Shown piece after piece: positions 12,842 to 23,367 of a stretch of 64,000 bases of DNA. This stretch comes from Chytridium lagenaria (Eukaryota; Chytridiomycota; Chytridiomycetes; Chytridiales; Chytridiaceae), in assembly GCA_025449115.1 (NCBI GenBank), contig JAHLKC010000013.1, positions 62,001-126,000 of the forward strand. The letters run 5' to 3'. Both the position numbers and the translations under genes were made by a program. How positions within the stretch are numbered: the stretch's first letter is position 1; every line of letters begins with the position of its first letter. The notes below the pieces were generated by a model that was not told the origin of the DNA, did no database searches, and saw nothing but the letters and a program-made list of their open reading frames with translations.

Positions 12842-13254
12842 ATGGTTTACTATGACCAAGCAGGAGAGGTAAGCTATACATAGAACAAATTCGTCTCTTA
12901 AGGTCTCTATTTTATCGTCGTCACCTTAACAGCAGAATGTTGGTAAATTACTCCAATGGCTTCATGTATGCACTGCAGCTGTACTCTGAATCAACTCGCT
13001 TTTATACGTCTCACATATCATCACATACATCGACACGCCATACCCTCCTTTTCCTTGTCTTAAATATCGGAATCTTACATCTAATACTACAACCTTTACC
13101 TTAGTACTCCCATCGACCACATCCCACTGTTCAATTCACCGTACCCCCCACCCTCCGTCGTCTTCACGAATCACCACAGTATCAAGCGTCTGTCTCAACG
13201 TCAGGAAGCAGTGGAAACCCGTATACTGGGGAACCTCGTATTTCAAATAAATAA
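12842..13254 (+). CDS. Candidate small three-exon gene, function unknown
   Basis: I do not recognise this product. An ATG at 12842 opens a 27-base exon ending at a GTAAGC donor. A second exon (from 12933 or 12936 to 12965) and a third (13105-13254) follow after CAG and TTAG acceptors. All three join in phase 0 and end at TAA, giving a hydrophilic protein of about 68 residues beginning MVYYDQAGE. The consistent phase and canonical splice sites are the only support; there is no domain, and chance assembly of such short exons is quite possible. Confidence 0.25.
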
Positions 13255-13908
13255 GAGGGGTAGTTTCACTTTGATACGAAAGATTCATAAGGTATCGTGT
13301 TTCTTCAACCAAACCAACCTATGATGTCTTTCTTATATTTCCCCCCCCCCCCCCCCCCCCCTTTCCCCCTCACCCCGTCCCGCTGACGGCGGTAACCGCG
13401 TTCGATGACCTTTTCTGGCTCGCACCCTCACCTCCCCCCCGCCTCCAAACACACACAAAACAGATGCTTATGGGTTGGAAACCGTCCTAATTTTTTTAGA
13501 ATTTTAGCTCTCCCGCGAGCCATGGACGACCGTGTATCTTTTACACAAGAGACCTCGGCGATCAAGTCATAGGAATCTTGCGTCCCTCATCATCTTTCTT
13601 TCCAGTTTCAACTCCTAAAACTTTATCCTCGTTAACCGTTTTTCTTGTATCTACCTGCGCTCCGGGTTACTAAAACACCGACAGAGGCGGTGGAGCGAGG
13701 GTAAGCTGCCCCCCCTTCCCCCTCTCCTCCTTCTTCTTTTATAAAAGTGTAACCTTTTCATATGTTTGTATGCCACCTACCAGTCCTTTTTCCTTTACGG
13801 GGGCAGGGAGGTGGGAGCGAGGGTATACGGTTTTCAAGTACACAAACGATAGCTGACCATCATAAAACGACTTCAAGTTGTCGGCACCGTTGAACCAATT
13901 TTCACGTC
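13255..13908. other. Intergenic with poly-C tract
   Basis: This holds a C tract of about 22 bases near 13,340 and pyrimidine-rich DNA. I see no gene. Confidence 0.5.
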
Positions 13909-14680
13909 TATTCCATCGGAAGCGCGTCCATCAGAACATGTATGAACGATAGAGCGTAACGACGCTGTCGACACCCGACACGCGATATGATGGATCTGAC
14001 TTTATCCAAGATCGAATCAAAACAAAACATCCACCCTAACGCTGCAATATTAAAGGGAAAACAAGTCGGTTCATAGGAAAACAAAGATAAGCTTTCAATT
14101 ATTTTTTTTAGGTTTTCTTTTTTCGTTTTTATCTTGGTTGGTGATGGGCACTCATATTTCTCACCTATTCTATCGGAAGCATGTCCATCAGAACATGAGT
14201 ATGAACGATAGAGCGTCACGACGCTGTCGACACCCGACACGCGATATAATGGATCTGACTTTATCCAAGATCGAATCAAAATAAAACATCCACCCTAACG
14301 CTGCAATATTAAAGGAAGAACAAGTCGGTTCGTAGGAAAACAAAGACAGGCTTTCAATTATTTTTTTTAGGTTTTCTTTTGTCGTTTTTATTTTGGTTGG
14401 TGATGGGCACTCATATTTTCCCTTTCTCACCTATTCTATCGGAAGCGCGTTCATCAACATGTATGAACGATAGAGCGTCACGAGGCTGTCAACACCCGAC
14501 ACACGATATGATGGATCTGACGCTATTCAAGATCGAATTAGAAGAAAAGACATCTACAACTGAACGACGCAATATTAAAGGGGAAACAAGTCGGTTATAC
14601 GTCCCCATAGGATAAGGGTTCGATTTATAGTTTTTCTTTTTCTTTTTCTTCTTTTTTTCTTTCGTTGTTGTTGGCAATGA
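13909..14680. repeat. Triple tandem repeat, unit about 255-270 bp
   Basis: Three head-to-tail copies start near 13,909, 14,164 and 14,432. Each opens with a CTATTC(C/T)ATCGGAAGC-like block. It then has ACGATAGAGCGT, GACACCCGACAC, GATGGATCTGAC, the run GCAATATTAAAGG, AACAAGTCGGTT, and a T-rich tail. Copies 1 and 2 are closer to each other than to copy 3, which has diverged and lost its last third. Reading frames across the repeat do not look like protein. It lies between the two GH16 duplication units. Confidence 0.9.
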
Positions 14681-15115
14681 CGCACGAGGATGGAAAGCGG
14701 GAACAGCGTTCGCATTCTTGCTATAAAGGTGGGACTGTTGTTGTTTTTTCTGGATGCAAATGGACTAGCATTTTCTGATATTACTCGCTTAAAGTTCAAA
14801 ACCCAGGTGAGGAGGGGTGTGATTGTTCCTTTCTTTCTACAAAACATCAAAAAGTTAACTTGGCAATTCTTTTTTATTCGTCATAGTACATTCACCTCAA
14901 CGAGGGGAAGAGAACCTTTAAAAAAGGTTTTTAAGGGGGGAGAGAGATAGAGGCACAAAAAAAAAGGGTCACGTACAGTTTTAAAAAAAAAGGTACAAGG
15001 AAGAAAGAGGTTTCACGCGTATGTATACTCAAAAAAGGGGGGGGAGGGAACGTTTTTGAACAAGAAAGAGGTCATTTTTGCATACAAGAAAGGAGCGGGG
15101 AAATGGGAGGGTTTT
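14681..15115. other. 3' flank of GH16 gene B
   Basis: From about 14,865 this matches the 3' flank of GH16 gene A (purine-rich tract, then GGTTTCACGCGTATGTATAC). No gene is seen. Confidence 0.6.
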
Positions 15116-16793
15116 TTAACACATTTCCCACATTTTAACAGACTCGATTTGCATGGCAACATCGTCACCTGTTGAAAGAAAAAGGAGGTTAGAAAATGTG
15201 TGCATGGAAGGAAATGGGGGGATGGTGAAGAGAGGAAATGGGATTACCTTTCCAGGTTGGGAGCCACTGTTCCCTTGCGTTCCAGAATTCCCTGGGAGCG
15301 GTGGGGGAGGTCAAAGACCAGGGGTACCGGTAGGGAAGTAAGACGCCGTTCCACCGACAGCCACGTTCATGACAAGGTAAAACTCTTGATCAAAGGGGGC
15401 AGAGGGGCAACCATTCGTCCATGGGTGGCGGTACCAGCGGGAAGTTTCCTTTGGCGTAAAAGTCAGAGAGGGCACGTTGAGGACAATGTTGGAGGGGTTG
15501 TCAATGTAGGTGATGATGCTTTCGGGAGTCCAGATGAGACCGTAGGTGTGGAAACCGTCGTCGGGGATCTTCTTTACAACGTGGGTGAGGGGGTAACGGT
15601 TGAGAAGGTAGTTGGGACCCAGTGGAGAGTTGAACCGATGCTGTCTGTAGGATATTTAGAAGCTGATATAGGCGAGAGGGATTTTGGAATTTAAAAAACT
15701 CACCGTAACCACCACCGCCGGGGTATCCGGGTGCGTTACCCCTGCTCTCCATGATATCAATTTCTCCAGAAGCGGGCCACTGTCCGTAAGCGCCGTGCTT
15801 GGGAAGCATCCCTGTTGCAAGGAAAGAGAATGAGTTAGTCACCATGAAAAGAGATAGACCGGAGAGACGAAAGAAAGGATAACGAAACTCACAAATGGCA
15901 GGCCAGATCCAGTCACCCTTGGGAAGCTTGGCAGACACCTCGACTTTGCCGTATCGGAAGGAAAAGGACCTGACGGAACGAACGAGACCAGATTGAATGG
16001 GGTTGAGAATGTTGGTACCGTCTGAGCTGCGCATGCAACCAAAGTCACCATTGTCAGTGCAAGAGTTGAGGTCCTCGACGTTGCCCAGTAGCTGATGGTG
16101 CCGCCGTTGGTGACAAAGCTTTCGCCGACAACGCTGGAGGTGAGGGTGGGCTTGATGAAGAGTTTGCCGTCGCGGACAAAGGTGTTGGTACGGTTGTTGG
16201 TGTAGGCCTAGTAGATGGATAGAGTACCAGAGTAAACAACATGGACGATGATGGGTAAGGAATAAAGATGACGAATTGAGAAATAAAAATAAGTGACTAA
16301 CCTGGAACTCCCAGTTACCACCTCCGCGAAGGGTGATGTCGTGCTTCCAGTTCTCAAAGTTGAGGAAATCAAAGTTATCCTCAAACTTTAAGCAAAAGTT
16401 CCTAACGCTTCCTGGACTAGCAGGAACACACTGAGACGTCACCTTTGTGCCAACACGGGAAGTACCGCCAGCACTCGTCGCTCCCGGAGGTTGAACAACA
16501 ACGGTGGTAGAGGCCGGAGGATTCACAGGAGGGGATACGGGGGGAGCGTTAGCACAGGCTTCGGAAGAGGCTTGCTGGATTTGACCATTGACGCAGCAGT
16601 AGTTGGTCTTGTCAAAGCAAGAGAAGGCGGCAGCAGGACCGCATGCAGTGAGACCGGCGGGGCAGAGCTTTCCATCTGTGCATGTATACTGGGAGGGCTC
16701 ATAGGGAGTGGTTCCGCAGAGCTGCTGTTGAGAGACGACGACGGCAGGAAGGAATGCCGCCGAGAGGATGGCGAGACGGGTGAGCGAGAGCAT
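15116..16793 (-). CDS. Secreted GH16 beta-glucanase, paralogue B (frame-broken as read)
   Basis: This is a paralogue of the GH16 gene at 8752-10480 with the same plan: signal peptide (MLSLTRLAILSAAFLPAVVV), Cys-rich module, shorter Pro-rich linker, and GH16 domain with GEIDIMESRGN. The intron positions match and the terminal exon ends VKMWEMC. Compared with copy A the frame is broken at least five times: CCC at 16084-16086, CCC at 15618-15620, GGG at 15470-15472, near 15,425-15,445, and the shared site at 15321-15324. At most of these copy A has one more G or C in the same run. Protein-level conservation continues on both sides of every break, including the catalytic motif. This points to consensus errors more than to decay, but a young pseudogene cannot be excluded. 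Confidence 0.8.
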
Positions 16794-16931
16794 TGTCCGT
16801 CTTGAAGAGAGGGTCAGTGAGAGAATGTGTGTAGTGGATGCGACGAGGGGTTAACTCTACTAGTAGGTCTGGATGGATGATGAGGTATAGAATGTAGAGC
16901 TGACTGGATGTGATAAGAGGGAACCTCCTTC

Positions 16932-16940
16932 CTTTTTATA
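16932..16940 (-). promoter_or_regulatory. TATA box of GH16 gene B
   Basis: TATAAAAAG on the minus strand lies about 140 bases before the start codon and is equivalent to the element of gene A. Confidence 0.6.
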
Positions 16941-19302
16941 CTTTTTTTCTACCAATTCCTTTTGTATAAGGGGTTAATGGAACACTTGGATGTCATAAGG
17001 TTTAACTACAGACGACAAGAAAGAAGAAGAAAGAAGAGAGAGAGAGAGAGGGAGGAGAGAGAGGAGATGAAAAGGGATAATTGAATAAGTAAAATGAATT
17101 CAAAGAGATAAAATAAATAATGCGTCTATGATTATAAATGCATATTCTTATGTACCTCTTTTTCCCTATTCTCATCGGAATAAGATAAAATAGTATTATT
17201 AATTATCAAGTTTCCTTTTTAGAGATAAATGGCTCAGCATCTTGTTTTGTTTTATGCTTTATTTAAATTATATATCGCGTGTTGAGATTTACAGGATAAA
17301 TATAATTATGAACGGGAGAATAATAATAAAGAGAGAAAGTGTGCTTGTCAAGTTCCTGACAGGTGATACAGGATCAAAGCAGGTCAGGTGTCCGAATATG
17401 AGCATGTCTCTAATTGAATTGTCAGAATGATGATCATTGGATTTGATGGGAGGCTTGGCAGCCCTGTTTTCCTTCCCTATAATTATTTCCTTTTATGTAT
17501 TTTAGTCCATTGAATGAATGTGCATGAAATTCACTTTGTAATAAATAAAACACCATCACATGCACGTCTATCATATTACTAGAACAACAATAATAGAAAC
17601 GAGGGCTTTCACTTTTACTATAATTCCGTCACCTAATATTTACTTCACATCTGATGCACAACAAGTTAACAACCGCCGAGGGCTTTCCCTTAACCTATAT
17701 ATTATCGTTATTTACCGCGCTAATAAATAAATAATCAATACGAGCAATTAATACACGATGGCTACGGTCACAATGTAAAGCAACGTGCTTACCCCATCTC
17801 TTCCATAATCGGCAATGAGCGGCAAACCTCAAGCAATGCCACGCAAAGGGCTGAATGAAACAACAACAAAACCAACATTGTGAACGCGCCGATCCACTGT
17901 TAATGCAACCTACCCCTTTATTGGCGTTTGATCTTACTAGAATAACAACGTCATTCATGTGCGCCCTAACCCCCAACGCTTTGCTTTACTATTTATCGTG
18001 GTTTCCTCCAAAACTCCGTCGGCGTCAACCCCGTCACCTCTCCTGATAGTTCCTCCGCCAGAGCTGTCGAAGCCCACGTTTGACTCAAAGAAGTGTTCTT
18101 GGGATCATTATGTACCTCACGAGACCCACCTTCCCTCCCTCCTCCCCCCAACAATGCATGAAAACAATCAACGCACAGAGTGAGAGGGTTAACTTTGGCC
18201 CTAATCCAATTGTCTCTAAAAAGGAAGGAAGGAAAGATGCTAAAATCTGTTACGCGCATCTACTTGGTAAAAGTAGGTATGTATGTAGTCGTCTCCATAC
18301 AGATGTACCTAAAAGACTTGCATGAACTTGTGAATTTATTTTTATTTCTTCATCCATTCATGCACCTATGACGAAATGGCGCTCGACATGTGAGTTTGTA
18401 TCACTGTAAATCATTTTGTTATTTTTTTATTATTTAATTTTAATTTGACAATTTCATTTGAATGTTGAGCTCTCTACAAAAACTTGTTACTCTTTATTAA
18501 AGATTTAGGTTCCATCATCCATTCTCCTATACAATACTCTGTAGATGGTACAGCTTATCAACTGTGCAAAAACAGGAGAAAGACTTGATGCAGACGTCAG
18601 CACTGCTGATTTCTCATAAGAGTCAAAGTCAATTCTCAAGGTCACCCACATACACCCCTCCCTTTATTCATCTTACCCCAAGTTGTTTGCTGCTCCATTC
18701 CTATTACGCACATCAAAATCCTTTTATTCATGTATCAGTTTATGTTTGGAACGATCTTTCATTGTGGGAAGAAAGCTGGCGCGCGCTTGCTTGCAGGTTT
18801 CATTATCGCGTTACTATTGACATGTGTGAGTCTACAACTTTGTTTGAAGAAATTGATGACAATTCCCACAAAATTCAAAAATAAAACGGCGTACCATCAA
18901 AACCAAGTCCTCCAAGCTCCGCTCATCCATTGTGGCCCCGTGGTGAAAACAGTGAACAAGATCGCAGCGCTTTTCGCTTTTTTTTTTACATTTTTGGATT
19001 CGGGTCTACGATTTTTTGGATTCGACTGAGGTGAGTGGTGGTGGGAGAGAGTTGGGTGAAGGGATAAGGTGGTTGTGGGTAAAAAGTGTGAAAGGATGGG
19101 AGGAGAGACATTGAGGTAGATGAAATGAGACTGGGTAGCTGTTTATTAAGGGTTCTCAAGGGTTTTCTTCTGTCTCCTTCCCGCGACCAAACCGCAATGG
19201 TGATGATCCCTTGTGGGAATTTTCAAACAAATGCATGGCCACATCACTTCTCATCCCCCCCTCCCCACAAATACCCGGCATCCATACTAACTTCCCATAC
19301 CT
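16941..19302. other. Long intergenic region
   Basis: The first 1.3 kb is duplicated GH16 upstream DNA. From about 18,300 to 19,302 I see only short frames with no signature. A purine-rich GA tract lies near 17,030. Confidence 0.5.
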
Positions 19303-20461
19303 CAGATGATTCTTACCGTCAATCTCTTTTGGCTCTTCTTCGCCATCCCAGCCACATTCCTTTTCGCCTATGTCTCCTCCTCAGGTCTCTACCTCCTCAT
19401 CTCAGCCTCGCGTTCCCTTCCCCGCGTTCGTCTCATCCAAGGCGGTATCATCATCGCCATGCTCTTTGGAACATACGGTACAAAACCCACCCTTCCTATC
19501 CTTCACTAACCCCCCCAAGCCGCCTGCTTCACTCCAGCCCCAAGCCAATCCCTCTCGTTCCTCATGAACCTCTCTAGGTCCCTTCACGCTTTCCCCGTGA
19601 CGCCCAAACCGACCCTTCCGAAAACCTGGTTCAGACTCCCACTTCCGGAAATCGTGCAGACGACGACGGGGGTCAGTCATGCGGTTTGTGTGGGGCTTGG
19701 AGTGATGGTTGTGGGTTGGTTGAGTGCTTTTGTGGGGAGGATGAAGGGGAGAGGTGTGGAAGAGTATCAGTATGGGTTTGTGGAAAGGTTTATGGGGGTG
19801 TTGTTTCATATGAAGTTTTTTTTGGGGACGTTTTTATGGTGAGGAAAGTTTGTGCTTTTTTTTTGGGAAGCGGGGATGTGATAATGCCTGTGGCGATATG
19901 TACCTGTTTTCTATACCTCCTCAGGGCTTGTTTGTAAACACCAGGAAATCCAGCTTCATTGGATTTTGTTTGATAACACTGTGAAATTTCGCTACATTGG
20001 AAAACGCGAAGTTCGGGTCTTTGCCTGTCAATCTAACAAAACTTTCTTCCCATTTTGCCTCAGGTACCGCTACTTCCTCATGCCCGTCTCCACCTTCATT
20101 TCAGCGGCACCTCCCACGACCCCCGACACCATCACGACGCTCGGTGCCTCCATCCTCGGTCTCTCTCACACCCTCGCCTTTTCCATGGGTTTCTTTATCC
20201 ACTATGATTACCATGAACGCGCGCTCGATAAACGCAGTGAATCCGAGATTATGAGGTATTACCTGTCTTTGGCGGGCGTTATGGTTGCTGGACGATTGGT
20301 GTTTCAGGGAGTTTGTGACGCGACGGGTAAGGAGATCTTCGTTTAAAGTGGAAGCTGATGTTGTTGGGAAAGGTCTTGATCCGACAAGTCATGATATTTT
20401 ATTGTTGAGTGCGGCCATCTCTATGTTCATCTTGTTCAACAACAAGTCTTATTCTCTAATG
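19303..20461 (+). CDS. Polytopic membrane protein region, probably the N-terminal part of the Rieske gene
   Basis: An ATG at 19,306 starts a hydrophobic protein (MILTVNLFWLFFAIPATFLF). Exons join with intact frame at about 19,481/19,517, 19,839/19,942 and 19,979/20,065. About six membrane segments are visible, including GLYLLISAS, VCVGLGVMVVGWLSAFV, FIGFCLITLYRYF, LSHTLAFSMGFFIHY and LSLAGVMVAGRLVF. A loop SHDILLLSAAISMFILFNNK follows after a one-base break near 20,340. I recognise no family. The last exon ends at a GTAAGC donor (20,462) rather than a stop, and the next open exon is the Rieske gene, so the two are probably one transcript. Two adjacent genes remain possible. The ATG directly follows CCTCAG, so an upstream exon may exist. 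Confidence 0.5.
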
Positions 20462-20516
20462 GTAAGCTTCCTCCCCCTTCCCCCCTTCTTTATTTCAACC
20501 GTTTTTTTCATTTCAG

Positions 20517-22420
20517 CTCACATTTTACATTCAAGAACTACTTTTGGCTCCCCCTCGCCGCCGGTCTCCTCTCCGTCATCCCAGCCCTCGACTCCAACCC
20601 CCTCTTCTCCCTCCTCCTCCCCTACGTTTCCACAACCGCACAACCCTAACCCTCCTCCTTGTCGGCATCTCTGGGTTCCTCCTTGGCGCTCGCACGCCTT
20701 CCCCGTCCCCCCGCACCCGCTCCACCCATCCCGACGAGCAAGGGCGTTCCCCCCGCCTTACCCGAATGGATGGTATCGATTGTTGAGTGGAGATGAGGTT
20801 GGGAAGGGGGAGATGAGGTTGGTGAATGCGCTTGGGAGGGAGTTTGTGGTGTTTAGGGGAGAGGATGGGAGTGTGGGTGTTTTGAATGCGATTTGTCCGC
20901 ATTTAGGGGCGAATATGGGGATTGGTGGGAAAGTTGTGGGGAATGCGGTTGAATGTGTGAGTGTTTGAAGTGTTTACATTTTTTTCCTTTGCCGTTTGCA
21001 CCTACGATTGATTTAGTTCAATGGTCCCCCTTTATACAGTTGTGTTCTTTTCCCTATTGAACTATTTTTTGGAGGGCGGGTGGAAGCCCCCCTCTCATTC
21101 TACGTTACCACCTTTCATCATCCTTCATCTAACACATCATAAGCCTTTCCACGGTTGGCAATTTGACCAAACCGGTAAATGCGTGGCCATCCCGTACGCG
21201 TCCTCCATCCCAGAGATTGCCAAGACCAAGACCTGGCCAGTCAGAGAGGTTGCAGGGCTTGTGTGCATTTACTTTGATGCGGAGGGGAGGGAGCCGCTTT
21301 ATGAGCCACGACCGTTTCCGTTGGAAGGGAAGATGAGGTATTTGGTGGCGACCAAGACGGCGACACTTGCGATGCATATTCAGGATTTTGCGGAGAATGC
21401 GGCGGATTGGTGAGTTTTGGAGGGGGTTTTTTTTTTCTTCTTTGTTTCCTGGGGAGGGATTTGATCGGGGGGCGTTGGGGGTGGGGGAGATTGTTGGGAG
21501 GAAGGGACTTTTAGGACGTTGGATATTTTCTATCTTCTTTTGTTTTAGAGTTTACTTTTTCTAGCATTACTTAATACCTTATTGACGTATTTTTCAAAAG
21601 GATGCACTTTGGTAAAGTGCACACTCGCTTGTCCTTACCCATCCTCGACCGTTTCCTCTACGTTAAACACCGTAACCGCTGGGCCCCATCCACAGGCGAC
21701 GACGGACCCCTCACCAACACCATCCCTCCCTTCGCCGTCCCGGCCACCTCTGACCCCAACACCAAATTCCTCCCAGTCCCAGATGACCCACTCACCTCGA
21801 CCCACCTCTCCGACGCCACGATCCACCACTTTACCTTTTACGACATCCCAACCCTCCACAGTGTCTTCTCTGACACGGCGCTCCCCTCTGGTAACGTTCA
21901 CGCGCGGTTGAATTCACGGGACAAGGCGGGTTAGTGTATTTCCGGTTCTCCACGCCGTATGGGGAGGTGACGGGGGTGAAGACGTTTTTGCCGGTGGGAG
22001 GGGAGGAAACGGGGTTGATGTTGCATATGAGGGATGATGTTTGGGCGGAGAGGGGTGTGCCTTGGTTGCTTGCGAGGCATGTGTGGAATGAGGCGGCGAA
22101 GGCGTTTGATGATGATATTTTTTTGTGGTGTGGGAAGGGGTATTTGGGGAGGCCTATTTTTGTAAAGGAGGATAGGCCTGTCAAGAGGTTTCGGTGAGTA
22201 GTCTTTTTTTTTTTCTTTTTTTTTTTAGTACCCTTTCCTCCTGTGATGTTGTTGGGTTGTTTCTCGTCGAGTTTCTGATGTTCCCCCACCCCCCGCTTCA
22301 CTTCAAATATGTTCTATGTCCAAGTACTAAACGCTCACCCTTTTTGACAGCGAATTCTACAAGCGGAACTACTCGCCCAACTCTCGTACCTTTTCGTCCG
22401 AAGGTGGACTCTCTTGGTGA
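20517..22420 (+). CDS. Neverland/DAF-36-type Rieske oxygenase (sterol 7-desaturase-like)
   Basis: In animals this family converts cholesterol to 7-dehydrocholesterol using a Rieske [2Fe-2S] cluster and a mononuclear iron. Here PPYPNGWYRLLSGDEV begins the catalytic region. The cluster ligands are C-x-H in CPHLGANMGIGG (near 20,900) and C-x2-H in ECPFHGWQF, which is split by an intron of about 190 bases. The iron site is ENAADWMHFGKVH, also split by an intron, matching the N-x2-D-x3-H-x4-H pattern. The C-terminus KRFREFYKRNYS fits the family. Upstream are one or two membrane segments (LTLLLVGISGFLLGA), as in Neverland. Breaks: several near 20,540-20,720 in the membrane part, and GGG at 21928-21930. 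The substrate in this fungus is unknown; a sterol is inferred from the family. Confidence 0.88.
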
Positions 22421-23256
22421 TCGCTTCTCTCGCTTTTCACTACAACCTTTCCAGAGTTGTCTCTTGTTTTTTCTTTTCTTCTTTATTGTCGGTTCATTAT
22501 TTGATTTAAGGGGGTAAGACTTGACATCGTTTTACTTGTCTCTTTGGATGGTTTTTTGTATGTTGGGTTTCACGCGACGTCATAAAAGTTGTGGAGTTTT
22601 TTAACAATGTGGGATAAGACGATTCTTATACTGTTTGACCTGTTATTTTTTTGTTGTTTGTTTTTCTTGTTTAAGAAATGGGTTGAGAAATAAAATGGTG
22701 GGCTTTTCTCTCTCTCTCTCTAGATCGTTTGTAATTATCTTTTTTACTCTTTTTTTTTTTCAAAGCCCATCGCTGGTGCATAATGGGATGGGGATGGATG
22801 GGGGTTTACAGGATGCATGCTGGTAACCACCCCTCAACAGCAGCCTTTCAGCCGTGTGCTTTAAAACGTAAAGCATTCATGCACATTTATTTATTTATTT
22901 ATTTTATTTTTATTTATTTATTTATTATTTATTTTATTTTATATTTTATTGTTTATTATTTATTTATTTTATTTATTGCGTCGTGCTTTTAAATAATAAT
23001 GCACATGATCACTTGTTAAATATTATTTATATATTGTGTATTTACATGTCATGAATGAATGGTATGTAAAAGTGGCGTGGGAATATATTAATTTTTAATT
23101 GTGTTTAATTAATGTACTATGTACGCGTTTTTCTTTTTTTTCTTTTTCTAAATTATTATTAGGATTATATGCACATACAAAGAGTTGTATTATTTACTCT
23201 GTAGCATTACTATGTAGTATGAGCATGCGTGTGTTATATTATGTATGTTGTAAAAG
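22421..23256. other. AT-rich intergenic with (ATTT)n
   Basis: This holds a T-rich 3' flank and an ATTT/ATTTATTT microsatellite at about 22,885-22,980. No gene is seen. Confidence 0.6.
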
Positions 23257-23265
23257 TATAAATAG
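23257..23265 (+). promoter_or_regulatory. TATA box of thaumatin-like gene
   Basis: TATAAATAG lies about 105 bases before the start codon of the thaumatin-like gene. Confidence 0.55.
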
Positions 23266-23367
23266 AGGGAGGGTACCTTTATGCCCTTTTCTCCCTTTCT
23301 TTCTTACCTTCTTATCTTCCTTCCTTTTTCCCTGCTCACAGTGCTTTACCTCATACATCCATCCATC

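Larger units (their letters stand above)
14865..18260. repeat. Segmental duplication, copy B (GH16 gene plus flanks)
   Basis: This is the partner of the unit at about 8,441-12,060, in direct orientation and offset by about 6.4 kb. The coding part is highly similar. Non-coding parts are similar only in short ordered blocks, so the event is not recent or selection acts on the blocks. Confidence 0.7.

Noticed and set aside
15116..16793. GH16 gene B as a simple pseudogene
   Set aside because: The breaks sit at G/C runs exactly like those in essential genes nearby, the catalytic motif and splice sites are intact, and copy A shares one break. Pseudogene status is possible but not favoured.
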